Source: Moraxellaceae bacterium (lineage in GTDB: Bacteria; Pseudomonadota; Gammaproteobacteria; Pseudomonadales; Moraxellaceae). From it: a stretch of DNA of 27,892 nt. Location of the stretch: assembly GCA_030684415.1 (NCBI GenBank), contig JAUXNL010000020.1:1-27892 (forward strand), read 5' to 3'. Below, piece by piece: positions 8,505-16,568 of the stretch. The notes beneath the pieces are model-generated. The model was not told the origin of the DNA and searched no databases. It saw nothing but the letters and a program-made list of their open reading frames with translations. The first letter of the stretch is position 1. Every line of letters begins with the position of its first letter. A program made the translations under genes and the position numbers.

Positions 8505-9275
8505 TTAACGGTCGCCGCGGTGATAGCAGTCGTCGAGGGCGAGAAGATAATACTCCATGCCGCGCTCGGCAGCGGCAAACGCCTGTGCCTGCTGCGCTTC
8601 GCTCACGCAGAGCTGCTTGATGAGCTCCATGGCTTCGTGTGGGTGGGCGTCGTCATAGTGGGCATGGGCGCGCAGCCAGGCCATGGTCCGACGGTCGATG
8701 GTGGCTTCGCCGCGGGCGGCATATTTTTTCATGCCGCTCACCACCGACACGGTCCAGTCGCCGGTGGCCCATTCGATGGCCAGGTTCGTGGCGGCGAGTC
8801 CTTCGGCCACCGTGCCCCGGGTGTTGGTGTTCCACAGGTAGTGGTTCACGGCGTCCATGGCGGCGGGCGGGCGCACTGTGTCCAGCGCGGCCGGGCTGAT
8901 GCCGAAGCCGGTGGCCCAGTCGCGGTACCAATAGAGGTGGCGTTGTTCGATACGGATGTTGTTGATGAGCCAGTCGCGGCTGGCCAGCATGCCGGGTTGG
9001 GTGATGTCCACGGTTTTGGCCAGCGTCAGGGCCATGTAATGCGGGAAGTTGCCCACCAGCGGATAGAAATTCAGGAGCGCCCGGCGGAAGCGCTCCAGCG
9101 ACAGGTTGCCCGCGCCCATTTCGGCAAACAGCACATGGCTGGCAATCTGGTCCTTCAGGGGAACCAGACGCTCCCAGAATGCCTGCGCCCAGACCGGATG
9201 GGGTGTCAGTTCGACATGGCCGTAGCGCTCTTCTTTCGCCTTGCTGCTGGCGGTTTCTTCCTTGATGTCGTTCAT
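8505..9275 (-). CDS. TenA/PqqC-fold (heme-oxygenase-like) protein
   Basis: This 256-residue all-helical protein resembles the TenA/THI-4/PqqC superfamily. HPVWAQAFWERL near the N-terminus, a central GNFPHYMALTLAKT, and HAHYDDAHPHEAMELI near the C-terminus follow the Glu/His/Asp pattern of that fold. Members include thiaminase II, PqqC and non-heme di-iron oxidases. The H-x-x-D-x-x-H arrangement favours the metal-binding oxidase branch over true thiaminase, but I cannot confirm a full ligand set. The start at 9275 is chosen for GGAGAA eight bases upstream; an upstream ATG at 9344 would add 23 unconserved-looking residues. No thi or pqq genes lie nearby, so the substrate is open. Confidence 0.75.
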   Translation of the reverse strand: MNDIKEETASSKAKEERYGHVELTPHPVWAQAFWERLVPLKDQIASHVLFAEMGAGNLSLERFRRALLNFYPLVGNFPHYMALTLAKTVDITQPGMLASRDWLINNIRIEQRHLYWYRDWATGFGISPAALDTVRPPAAMDAVNHYLWNTNTRGTVAEGLAATNLAIEWATGDWTVSVVSGMKKYAARGEATIDRRTMAWLRAHAHYDDAHPHEAMELIKQLCVSEAQQAQAFAAAERGMEYYLLALDDCYHRGDR

Positions 9276-9535
9276 CGCACGTTCTCCGACGGCTTGTGAT
9301 GGAGTTGGCAGTTGTCTCATCGCCTGTTGGCTGGCATACCACAAGGCATAAACTAGACTAAGTAGTCGCTTGCGGGAAGCGTTGCAAGCGTGTTCAGTCA
9401 GTCAGGGCTTGGCCACTTTTGCCGGTTTTTGCGGCGGTGAGCGACGCGGAGCGTTGCTCTTGGCGCCAAGCCTTGGTGGCTGTGGCAGAAGGCAGTGGGT
9501 GGGCAGTAGTTTGCAGTCGCCGGAGGGCGAAGCTT

Positions 9536-10810
9536 ATGGCAGGGATGGATGAGTCAGCCCTTGGACTGGGGCACGAAGATGAAGTCGAGGAAATCGAGCG
9601 CCTGCATAAAACGCGCGGGTGGCGACTCGACTTTGGTCAAAATCTTGAGCGCATCTATCGCGCCGATCACTTGCCGCGCGCTGTTGCGGCGTTCCAGCAC
9701 AGCTCGATTTTCATTTTTCTGCTTTATTCGCTGCTGAGCAGCGGCATTTACCTGTTGATGCCTGAAGGTGACATGCGCGCCTGGATCGGGCTCTACAGTT
9801 GGGTGGGCGTCATCATCCTGCTGGCCGGTGTGTTTTCCCGTCTTCATTTTCTGGATCAGTGGTTCAGCCTTTATGCCGGTGTCGGCAGCTTTGGTGCCGT
9901 GGCACTGTCGGTCGCGGTGACCGGCGTCGTGCAAGATCCGGTGGCAGGTCAACTGACTCAGGCCGCGGTGATGTACGCGATTGTCATCATTTACGGTGTG
10001 GTGGGTTTGCGTTTCACCCATGCCTGCATAGCGGGTTGGCTGGGCGGGTTTGTGGGTGGCGTTCTGGCCGATGCACTCGGCGGCAGTGTGAGTTGGGAGT
10101 TGTTGCATCGCACGTTTACCGGCGGCAGCCTGCTCGGGATGTTCCTGTCGTATTACGCCGAGCGCCGTGACCGCGAGCTGTTTTTGCAGGCGAGGTTGCT
10201 GCACATCTCGCACTGGCGCACCGAAAATTACGCACAGATGCTGGACAAGCTGTCGCGACAAGACGCACTCACCGGTCTTGCCAACCGTCGTCACTTCGAC
10301 GAGGCCCTAGAGCAGGAGTGGCGGCGTGCCCTGCGCCAGCTCAGCCCGGTGGCCATCCTCATGATCGATATCGATCACTTCAAGCACTACAACGACAGCC
10401 TCGGGCACCCCGAAGGTGATCGTTGCCTGCGTACCGTGGCCAGCTTGCTGGCGGCGCATGCGCGGCGGCCGGGCGAGCTGGTGGCGCGATATGGCGGAGA
10501 AGAGTTCGTCATGATCCTGCCGGATACCGATCACGCACAGGCCGTGCTGCAAGCGGAAAACATTCTCGGCAGCATTCGTCGCGCGGGCATTCCACAGCCG
10601 CCGGGACAGGAGCGGGCACATGTGAGTGTCAGTATCGGGGTGTCGACAGCGCTGCCAACGCCAGACCTCCAGGCGTCGGAGCTGGTCGACGCCGCTGATG
10701 CCGCGCTCTACGAAGTGAAGCGCAGCGGTCGTAATGGCTGGCGCTACCGCGCGCCGGAACTGGCGCCTCTGCATGTGCTGAACGAGACCGCCCGGCACCG
10801 GGTCGGGTGA
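9536..10810 (+). CDS. Membrane-bound diguanylate cyclase (GGDEF domain)
   Basis: This 424-residue protein should make cyclic di-GMP from two GTP at the inner membrane. The first part (about residues 40-210) has five or six hydrophobic segments forming an unassigned membrane sensor. A short linker then leads to the GGDEF domain starting DKLSRQDALTGLANRRHFDEAL. The catalytic motif is GGEEF at residues 320-324. The usual product-inhibition motif RxxD five residues before it reads RPGE, so the I-site is conservative but not canonical. No EAL domain follows. The start is set by GGAGG at 9522-9526, nine bases upstream. The gene is divergent from the TenA-like gene, and 9276-9535 must hold both promoters, none of which I can define clearly. 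Confidence 0.93.
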   Translation: MAGMDESALGLGHEDEVEEIERLHKTRGWRLDFGQNLERIYRADHLPRAVAAFQHSSIFIFLLYSLLSSGIYLLMPEGDMRAWIGLYSWVGVIILLAGVFSRLHFLDQWFSLYAGVGSFGAVALSVAVTGVVQDPVAGQLTQAAVMYAIVIIYGVVGLRFTHACIAGWLGGFVGGVLADALGGSVSWELLHRTFTGGSLLGMFLSYYAERRDRELFLQARLLHISHWRTENYAQMLDKLSRQDALTGLANRRHFDEALEQEWRRALRQLSPVAILMIDIDHFKHYNDSLGHPEGDRCLRTVASLLAAHARRPGELVARYGGEEFVMILPDTDHAQAVLQAENILGSIRRAGIPQPPGQERAHVSVSIGVSTALPTPDLQASELVDAADAALYEVKRSGRNGWRYRAPELAPLHVLNETARHRVG

Positions 10811-10870
10811 ACGCTGGCATCACAACACGCGCCTCGCGCTTTTGTTGTTACGGACTCATCCGCACATGCA

Positions 10871-10900
10871 TCAAAAATATGCACATACGGATATTTTTGA
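10871..10900. repeat. AT-rich perfect inverted repeat after the diguanylate cyclase gene
   Basis: TCAAAAATAT (10871-10880) and ATATTTTTGA (10891-10900) are perfect inverted copies around a 10-base spacer. They lie 60 bp after the GGDEF stop, between convergent genes. The stem has almost no GC, so it would be a weak terminator; a protein-binding palindrome is the other option. The rest of 10811-11009 shows nothing else. Confidence 0.5.
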
Positions 10901-11009
10901 GCAGGGAGTCAGTCGGGCGCTTTTGGTATCGGGTGCAGGGATGCTCTCGCCGCACACCGCACAGGTAAGGCGGAGATGCCGATGAGCAGCAAAAGTTGCG
11001 CAGGGGCTG

Positions 11010-11639
11010 TCAGCGGCCGGCTTGCATCTGGCGGAAGCGGCCCTCTGAAAATCCTTCCATGCGCGCGGCGCCAACAAAAATCAGGGGCACGCCCCGGCCC
11101 TTGTGGATGGCGTAATCACGCCGGCCTTTCTCGGTTGTTTCCACGTCATATTCGCTGAAGCGCACGCCATTCCGCTCGAAGTAGCGGCGTGCGGTGGTGC
11201 ACACGCCACACCAGGTGGCGCTGTACATCACGATTTCACCGTCGGCGGCTGGCGAGGCCGCCGTACCCGGCTGCGGACGCCTGACGGTGACTTGCTGAAT
11301 GGTATTGATCGGTGGGAGATCGACCTTGTTGGCCTTGCCATCACGTGGCTTCTTGTCAGAAAAATGGACTTTGCCTTCAGCGTCCACCCATTTGTAGATG
11401 TCTGCATGTGCGGTTGTGTTGAGTAGCAGCGTCAGCAGCAGTCCCTGAAGCCATCCCGCCCGAAATGATGCCTCCGGAAGCCTGATCAGCAAGCGTCGTG
11501 GGGATGAAGCCAACGATAGCGTCCGCTGTAGTAGCCGACCCATTCGCAATGCGCCGGTATATAGAGCAGTGACAGGCCCGCTCGACCCGGTTTCAGGCCG
11601 AATGCTGTGCGCAGGTTTTTGCAGGCGGTTACTGGGCAT
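11010..11639 (-). CDS. DUF4124-glutaredoxin fusion protein
   Basis: This 209-residue protein has three parts. An unusually long N-terminal leader (about 65 residues) ends in a hydrophobic export segment, LQGLLLTLLLNTTAHA. A DUF4124 domain follows (DIYKWVDAEGKVHFSDKKP, about residues 80-100). The last part is a C-terminal glutaredoxin-like domain with the redox pair CGVC and the GVPLIFVG cis-proline region. DUF4124-glutaredoxin proteins are common in gammaproteobacterial envelopes and probably act in thiol-disulfide exchange. The start at 11639 has an excellent GGAGGCGCC site; that site lies just after the stop of the DUF2058 gene, so the two genes are coupled. The long leader before the export signal is odd, and a later non-ATG start is possible. 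Confidence 0.85.
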   Translation of the reverse strand: MPSNRLQKPAHSIRPETGSSGPVTALYTGALRMGRLLQRTLSLASSPRRLLIRLPEASFRAGWLQGLLLTLLLNTTAHADIYKWVDAEGKVHFSDKKPRDGKANKVDLPPINTIQQVTVRRPQPGTAASPAADGEIVMYSATWCGVCTTARRYFERNGVRFSEYDVETTEKGRRDYAIHKGRGVPLIFVGAARMEGFSEGRFRQMQAGR

Positions 11640-11651
11640 GGCGCCTCCGGC

Positions 11652-12173
11652 TTACCACATCAGGTCATCAGGAATCTGGTAGGCCGCGTAAGGGTCGTCA
11701 GCGTCGGCTTCTGCCGCCACGCTTCGGGTATTCAGCACCACGACAGCGGCAGTGTCACGCTGGCGGATTTTTTCCGCGACCACCGCCGGGACCAGCTCAT
11801 GGCTGTCACCCAGACGTACAATCGCGACATGCCCCTTGGCAAGCTGCGCTTGTTGCGCTGTGGTGACATACAGCTTCTTTATTTTTTTATCGTCGGTGAA
11901 CTGGTAGGCGATGTCGCCTCCGTTGCGCGCAATCCGGTGGGCTTCAGTCAGTTGACGGATTTGTGCTGCAAGAGCTCGCTTTTCCTTTTCCTCCTGCTGC
12001 GCGCGATTGAGCACGCGGTCGCGCTCGGCCTTTTCTGCCTGAGCTTGTTGCGCGAGTTTTTGCGCGGATTCGGCATTCGGGTCTTTGGCTTGCTGGCGTT
12101 TTTCATGCTCGGCTTTGCGTGCTTTTTTGGCATCGGCCAGTCCGGCCTTGAGCAGTTGGTCTTTCAATGACAT
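11652..12173 (-). CDS. DUF2058 family protein (YaiL-like)
   Basis: This 173-residue protein opens with MSLKDQLLKAGLADAKKARKAEHEKRQ, the characteristic start of the DUF2058 family. A long, highly charged Ala/Lys/Gln/Glu helix (about residues 10-75) looks like a coiled coil. A compact C-terminal domain follows, with YQFTDDKKIKKLYV. The family is cytosolic and its function is not established; the E. coli member YaiL is associated with nucleoprotein fractions. The start is chosen at the conserved MSLKDQ, with GAGG about 12 bases upstream; 26 further residues in frame upstream do not resemble the family. It is followed after 12 bp by the DUF4124-glutaredoxin gene. Confidence 0.88.
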   Translation of the reverse strand: MSLKDQLLKAGLADAKKARKAEHEKRQQAKDPNAESAQKLAQQAQAEKAERDRVLNRAQQEEKEKRALAAQIRQLTEAHRIARNGGDIAYQFTDDKKIKKLYVTTAQQAQLAKGHVAIVRLGDSHELVPAVVAEKIRQRDTAAVVVLNTRSVAAEADADDPYAAYQIPDDLMW

Positions 12174-12343
12174 GAATGTGTCGCCTCGTGCTGCTGGTTG
12201 TGTGCGTCGGCAAGTGCCGGCACGGTCGTTCTGTCTGCATGCCTTGTACACGCTGGGGCAGTGCGGGGCTGTTTGGACTTATGTTGGCAGTCCGCCAGCT
12301 TCACGCCATGGCCATGCAGTCAATCCGTTTTTTCCGGTGGTGC

Positions 12344-13195
12344 TTACTTCACCTGCCGGATGCCGCCAGCCTCGATCAGGATCAGCCGAGCCTTGAACAG
12401 CGCGCCAATGGCTTGTTTGAACACTTTCTTGCTGACGCTAAACAGTCGGTAAATGGCGTCGGGTGGGCTTTTGTCACTCACGGCCATAAACCCGCCTTCG
12501 GCGATCAGCTTGTCGAGGATTTTCTGCGCCACGGCGTCAATTTTGCCCGGGCCGGGCGCCACCAGTGCGATATTCAGACGCAGATCGCTGCGCAGCGCCT
12601 TGATCCAGCCGTCACGGCGCTCGCCAGTACGCACGCTGCCAAACAGTTCGCTGTTATGCACGAGGCCCCAGTAACGGTCGTTCACCACCACACGGACGCC
12701 GAGATCGGTGCGGTTGGCGATGACCACACTGACTTTGTCGCCCTCGTTGAAGCCGCCGGCTTGTGGCGCGATAAAGTCGTCCAGTCGCGCGGACGCCGCC
12801 AGGCGGCCGCTGTCATCCTGGAACACCATCACCAGCAGGTAGCGGCCGGGCTCCAGACTGAGCTTCTGTTCGCGCGGCACTTCGTTGTAAGGCAGCAGCA
12901 AATCCTTGGGCAGGCCCCAGTCGAGAAACACGCCGGCATCGTTGGTGGCGACAATGCGCAGCGAGGCCACTTCTCCCACCTGTACACGGGGTTTTTGCGT
13001 GGTGGCTACTGGCCGGTCCTCGCTGTCGTGATACACGAATACGTCGATGTCATCACCGGCCTTGCAGCCTTCGGGGACCTGCTTGCCGGGCAGCAGCACC
13101 TCGCTCCCTCCATCGGTGTCTGTGGCGCCAAGAAAGGCACCAGGGCCGGTAATGCGGCGCACGCGCAGGGTATTGAGGGAGCCGATCTCGATCAT
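12344..13195 (-). CDS. CvfB-type S1-domain RNA-binding protein
   Basis: This 283-residue cytosolic protein has the layout of the CvfB/YitL family: tandem S1-like OB folds followed by a C-terminal winged-helix domain. The start, MIEIGSLNTLRVRRITGPGAFLGA, is the first OB domain. GEVASLRIVATNDAGVFLDWGLPKDLLLPYNEVP is the conserved second S1 motif. The last about 60 residues (GFMAVSDKSPPDAIYRLFSVSKKVFKQAIGALFKARLI) form the winged helix. In staphylococci CvfB affects virulence gene expression through RNA; the role in gammaproteobacteria is not well defined. A frame extending upstream to 13390 gives Pro/Arg-rich sequence that does not belong to the family. Confidence 0.92.
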   Translation of the reverse strand: MIEIGSLNTLRVRRITGPGAFLGATDTDGGSEVLLPGKQVPEGCKAGDDIDVFVYHDSEDRPVATTQKPRVQVGEVASLRIVATNDAGVFLDWGLPKDLLLPYNEVPREQKLSLEPGRYLLVMVFQDDSGRLAASARLDDFIAPQAGGFNEGDKVSVVIANRTDLGVRVVVNDRYWGLVHNSELFGSVRTGERRDGWIKALRSDLRLNIALVAPGPGKIDAVAQKILDKLIAEGGFMAVSDKSPPDAIYRLFSVSKKVFKQAIGALFKARLILIEAGGIRQVK

Positions 13196-13269
13196 GGCGC
13201 AGGGTGTTTCCGTGGGTTGGAGCAGATGGGGGGAGTATACCGGTCGCCGTGGCAGGCGGCTTGATGGCT

Positions 13270-13719
13270 TCAACGCTCGCGGAGTTGCTCCGTGCAGGCG
13301 TCGTTCAGCTTTTGGTCGTTGATGGCGAGTCCGGTTGGCAGGTGCCGCGTGCGGATATGCAGGAAGCCGCAAGAGGTAACGTCTTTCCACGGCACAAAAA
13401 TGGCCGGTGCAGGTGCATGGCGTGTGCTGCGCAGCCAGAAGCCTTCCGCATCAAAGCCAACCTCGATGAATGCGCGGTTGTGCCCCCGGTTGTGTCTGAA
13501 CACATAGTCCACACCGCCGGGATGTATGAGCGTAACAATCGCGGTGCCGAGTGAGCCTGTGAGTGCACGATTGCCGGCAGGATAGTAGCGTGCCACGGTT
13601 GACCAACCAGAACCGTGGGTTTCCACCCAGTAAATGCCGATCAGCCATAAAGGAATGGCCAGCACGCTTGCGGCAAGCATCAGCTTTTTTCCGCGTGGAC
13701 CTAGCTCCTGCAGTGCCAT
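13270..13719 (-). CDS. Small membrane-anchored protein, unknown function
   Basis: I do not recognise this 149-residue protein. It has one clear membrane segment near the N-terminus (LMLAASVLAIPLWLIGIYWV, about residues 13-32). A soluble beta-rich part of about 110 residues follows. PWKDVTSCGFLHIRTRHLP and the pattern VGFDAEGFWLRS look like a PH-like or DUF-type membrane-associated domain. The start is well supported by GGAGGG eight bases upstream. It lies 24 bp after the TlpA-like lipoprotein gene on the same strand, so the two are probably cotranscribed. Confidence 0.75.
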   Translation of the reverse strand: MALQELGPRGKKLMLAASVLAIPLWLIGIYWVETHGSGWSTVARYYPAGNRALTGSLGTAIVTLIHPGGVDYVFRHNRGHNRAFIEVGFDAEGFWLRSTRHAPAPAIFVPWKDVTSCGFLHIRTRHLPTGLAINDQKLNDACTEQLRER

Positions 13720-13743
13720 GAGATGCCCTCCGGTTGCGTGGCC

Positions 13744-14298
13744 TCAGCGGACGTTTGCCGACCGTGCTCCGGAACGGAAATCCGCCAGAATGGCCACAAT
13801 TTCATCGCGGCGCAGAAGGCCGACGTGGCGATACCAACTGCGCCCATCCGGGCCTAGCAGCAGATGCTGTGGAACCGTGCGGGTGGAGTGCCCCTCGGTA
13901 ACCACCTGCGCAGGAGTGAAGCCAAAGCGCCGTGCCCAGCTTTTGGCATCGTCACGGGAGGCCTCGCTGAAAACCTCGATGCCCCCTGTCAGTGTCGTGA
14001 GAAAACGAGCATGTTGTCCGGCGTCGGCAATGGCGCCACGGAACTGCGGTGCCTGGTTGTGGCAGGTGCCGCACCACAAGGCGGCATAAGTGACCCACAC
14101 AAACTCGCCACGCCAGTCACATATGTCGATGTCACTGCCGTCGGCACTGCGCCATGGCGCATCACGCGGAATCGAGCTGGTGCAGCCGCCAGCCTTGTCC
14201 CAGTCGGTATAGAACTCACCGACGGCGGTCTCTGAGGCGCCGCCACAGGCGAGCAGCAGAGTCGTGGTCAGCACTGGCAGCAGACGCTTCCAACGCAT
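13744..14298 (-). CDS. TlpA/thioredoxin-like lipoprotein
   Basis: This 184-residue protein begins with a lipoprotein signal, MRWKRLLPVLTTTLLLAC, with the lipidated Cys at residue 18. It is followed by a thioredoxin-fold domain of the AhpC-TSA/TlpA group. The active-site pair is WCGTC (about residues 75-79), preceded by FVWVTYAAL as the central strand. The C-terminal RTVPQHLLLGPDGRSWYRHVG holds the cis-proline region. It probably performs thiol-disulfide chemistry at the envelope. AAGGAG about eight bases upstream supports this start over an in-frame upstream one at 14403, which reads through a dispersed repeat. Two further Cys (GGCTSS and DICDW) are also present. Confidence 0.87.
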   Translation of the reverse strand: MRWKRLLPVLTTTLLLACGGASETAVGEFYTDWDKAGGCTSSIPRDAPWRSADGSDIDICDWRGEFVWVTYAALWCGTCHNQAPQFRGAIADAGQHARFLTTLTGGIEVFSEASRDDAKSWARRFGFTPAQVVTEGHSTRTVPQHLLLGPDGRSWYRHVGLLRRDEIVAILADFRSGARSANVR

Positions 14299-14353
14299 GG
14301 TGCACTCCTTCTTGAGCAGGCCGGTCTTTAGGGAGACTCTGAAAAATCCTAAA

Positions 14354-14393
14354 CCGTTCGGGCTGAGCTTCTCGAAGGGCTCAGGGCGAACGG
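14354..14393. repeat. Dispersed inverted repeat of the CCGTTCG...CGAACGG type
   Basis: CCGTTCGGGCTGAGC (14354-14368) pairs with GCTCAGGGCGAACGG (14379-14393), with a mismatch at one or two positions, around CTTCTCGAAGG-like sequence. This is a widespread intergenic repeat in Pseudomonas, Xanthomonas and relatives. It lies upstream of the TlpA-like gene. The remainder of 14404-14595 shows no gene. Confidence 0.75.
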
Positions 14394-14595
14394 AGTTATC
14401 CACAATCTCCTTGGAGCTTTCGGACTGCCCATCATTTTAGTAGTGCATCAAGGAGGGCAAAAGTAGGCTTGGCTGCTCGGTCATTTGCACCGGTCGGATG
14501 GTGGAAAGCAGGCCATGTGATAACGATGCGGGAATAAAGCAGAGCGGCAAATGTGCGGGTCATGCGTAAGAACGGGCCGTCTTTCGCCTCAGCCG

Positions 14596-15009
14596 CTACG
14601 GTTCTAATCGTTCGGCCTGCAAGCGCGCCACGGCATCGGCGGGCATTTCAAAGCCGGCCAGTGCGCCGGGATTCATCACCAGGCCGATACCCGGGCGTAC
14701 CAGGCGTAGCAGCCAGCGGAAATCCGTCCACAGCCCGAAGCCGTATTGCGGAAACGCCAACGTCATCGAAATCGACCGCTCCGGTGCCGTGAACATGGCT
14801 AATACCGGCTGACCTTGCGCGTTGTTGAGCAGCAGCGGTGCGGCGCTGTCGTCGCGGGCGTCTTCGGGGCCCGGGTCGCGGTCGAGCAGGATGAACACTT
14901 GCGTGTCCTGCAATTGCGTCATCAGGTCGTCGATGGATTGCTCACCTTTTTGTGTGGCCAGCAGAGCAGACTCAAAGGGATTGAGCGGATCGAAGCGGGG
15001 TGAGGTCAT
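14596..15009 (-). CDS. SseB-like protein
   Basis: This 137-residue soluble protein matches the general pattern of the SseB N-terminal domain family. FESALLATQKGEQSIDDLMTQLQDTQVFILLD at the start, then PLLLNNAQGQPVLAMFTAPERS, and a late hydrophobic GIGLVMNPG motif are characteristic. Enhanced serine sensitivity protein B homologues are common, and their biochemical role is not settled. There is no signal peptide or membrane segment. The gene is flanked by non-coding sequence on both sides, and I see no strong ribosome site before the ATG at 15009. I am fairly sure of the family and have no view on function. Confidence 0.75.
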   Translation of the reverse strand: MTSPRFDPLNPFESALLATQKGEQSIDDLMTQLQDTQVFILLDRDPGPEDARDDSAAPLLLNNAQGQPVLAMFTAPERSISMTLAFPQYGFGLWTDFRWLLRLVRPGIGLVMNPGALAGFEMPADAVARLQAERLEP

Positions 15010-15214
15010 CAGTTATGTGTCGGCGAGTCATTGGTAGAGCGCAAGCGTATAGGGCCGCTGCAAAAACCGGTAGCCGGTCTGCCCGCCTAAGCTGCTTGCT
15101 TGCTGAGCCGTCAGGCGTATTGCCAGCAGCGCTGGGGGCCGGTGGAAATGAGGCGGTGGCGGCACTACGCGAGCAGGGCCGCTGTGTCATTCGGCGCACG
15201 TTCGTGCAGACCTT

Positions 15215-15248
15215 GGCGGATAACGCCATGCGGCTAATCCGCCCTACG
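15215..15248. repeat. Dispersed GGCGGAT...ATCCGCC intergenic repeat
   Basis: GGCGGATAACGCC is followed by a complementary GGCTAATCCGCC and then CTACG. On the opposite strand this reads CGTAGGGCGGATTAG, a common intergenic repeat of proteobacteria. It lies in the 406-bp gap 15010-15415 between the SseB-like and leucine-rich-repeat genes. The rest of that gap has no ribosome site, no conserved open frame and no other structure I can support. Confidence 0.65.
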
Positions 15249-15415
15249 AATCGTAATGTACTGGGCCTGCCTCCAAGGAAAGGCTTGGGAGCATGATGGC
15301 CGCCGTGGGTGGCCTATCAGTTGGCAAGTGTCCCGGGTAGCTCCCCGGCGCTGCCGGGAGGGTTTGCGGTGTAGTGGCGCGAGCGGCGAGTGTGGCGGTG
15401 ATGGTTGCAATGAGT

Positions 15416-16369
15416 TCAGTGTGCCCGATGTGCCGCGATGACGTTGGCGAATGCTGATTCATGGCGGGCAAGACGCTCAGCGTCGCAGTGTTGGCAGAGC
15501 CAGGGCATGCCTTTGCCCGTCACCATCACCATGGTTTTGCCTTTGCATTTTTTACAAGGTGTCCAATCCATTGGGCCGGATGCGGGAGTGAAAAGGTCGC
15601 ACTCGATATCGGGGCGACGGCCCGCCAGTGCAGCGACTTCTTCCCATTTGAACCGGTTGTTGAGCTGCAGGTATTTCAGTGCGGGAAGCAAGGCGAGTGG
15701 CTGCAGAGATTCGTCTTTGACCAGAATGGCGGCCAGTGAGAGCCAGTAAAGATTGGGCAGGCTGGCCAGTGGCGACAGACTGTCCAGCGTCAGCATCTTG
15801 ATGCTGTTGGTGTCGCCCGCAAGGCTGAGGCCGCGCAACTGTGTCAGGCCCTCCAGAAAACCAAGATCGCTGGCGGCTCGCACATTGGCCAGCTCCAGCC
15901 ATTCCAGCAGCGGGAGTTCCTGCAACACGTCGAGTGGCGCGAGTGAGGGCGAGCTGCCCATGTGCAGGTAGCGAAGAGTGGTCGCGCGCTGGGTGATTGG
16001 CGAGAACTCAGTTACGCCACTCCACTTCACGTAGAGGCCTTCCAGTCCCGGCATGGCGCATGCCGCCTCGAATAACGCCGGTGTTACCTTGGACTGGAGC
16101 CAGAGAAAGCGTACGCCTTCAAGTGTCGGCAGTAACTCACACCAGCGCTGTACCAGCTTTTTCTGCGCGCTTGCCGTGAGAGACGTCTGTGTGCAAGCCA
16201 ACGACAGACGCTCACCGCCGGCCCAATCTTCCGGCTGTTGAACGCTCTTGGGCGGAAAGTCGCGTGTAGGGCGGTGGCGCCAGAAGCCATGCCAAGGCTC
16301 GAAAGTTTCACTGCTTTCATGCATCAAGGCCTGCAGGGTCTGGCGCAGATGGTCTAGTGGGTTGCTCAT
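15416..16369 (-). CDS. Leucine-rich-repeat protein with C-terminal zinc-ribbon-like motif
   Basis: This 317-residue protein has no signal peptide. From about residue 85 to 235 it carries six or so irregular leucine-rich repeats of about 22-27 residues (for example LEGLYVKWSGVTEF, LEWLELANVRAASDL, LRGLSLAGDT, LYWLSLAAILV, LKYLQLNNRF). The C-terminal 55 residues hold two paired cysteines, PCKKC and LCQHC, separated by 15 residues, a spacing typical of a small zinc ribbon. Leucine-rich repeats usually bind proteins. I know of no named family with exactly this arrangement. The start has AGGGAG about seven bases upstream. It is divergent from the peroxiredoxin-like gene. Confidence 0.8.
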   Translation of the reverse strand: MSNPLDHLRQTLQALMHESSETFEPWHGFWRHRPTRDFPPKSVQQPEDWAGGERLSLACTQTSLTASAQKKLVQRWCELLPTLEGVRFLWLQSKVTPALFEAACAMPGLEGLYVKWSGVTEFSPITQRATTLRYLHMGSSPSLAPLDVLQELPLLEWLELANVRAASDLGFLEGLTQLRGLSLAGDTNSIKMLTLDSLSPLASLPNLYWLSLAAILVKDESLQPLALLPALKYLQLNNRFKWEEVAALAGRRPDIECDLFTPASGPMDWTPCKKCKGKTMVMVTGKGMPWLCQHCDAERLARHESAFANVIAAHRAH

Positions 16370-16486
16370 ATCGGCTCCCTGTCGTTTATGCAGATATTAC
16401 CGGGCATGTTGCTTTCTGTACTGGTGCGAGGTCTCGGGGGAGGTTCGCCGGAATGCTGCATGAGAGATGAAGTTACATACCGGCCA

Positions 16487-16510
16487 ATAGTTTGATAGTT
16501 ATCGAACTAT
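16487..16510. promoter_or_regulatory. Palindromic operator candidate upstream of the peroxiredoxin-like gene
   Basis: Arms ATAGTTTGATA (16487-16497) and TATCGAACTAT (16500-16510) are inverted copies with one mismatch around two bases. The site is 58 bp before the ATG at 16569. It could overlap a promoter (TTGATA at 16492, weak TAGAGT at 16515). This shape suits a dimeric regulator of the ArsR, MarR or LysR kind. No such regulator gene is adjacent, so it would act from elsewhere. Confidence 0.6.
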
Positions 16511-16568
16511 GAAATAGAGTCGGGACTCCTTGGCTCTGTATCCATCCCCAGCCCGTTCGGAGACTCTT

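Noticed and set aside
12176..13264. A 362-codon plus-strand open frame across the CvfB-type gene
   Set aside because: It is antisense to a clear S1-domain gene, and its translation shows no domain.
15010..15415. A 98-codon plus-strand open frame in the gap after the SseB-like gene
   Set aside because: No ribosome site, it overlaps a dispersed repeat, and the translation is Arg/Ala-rich with no recognisable pattern.
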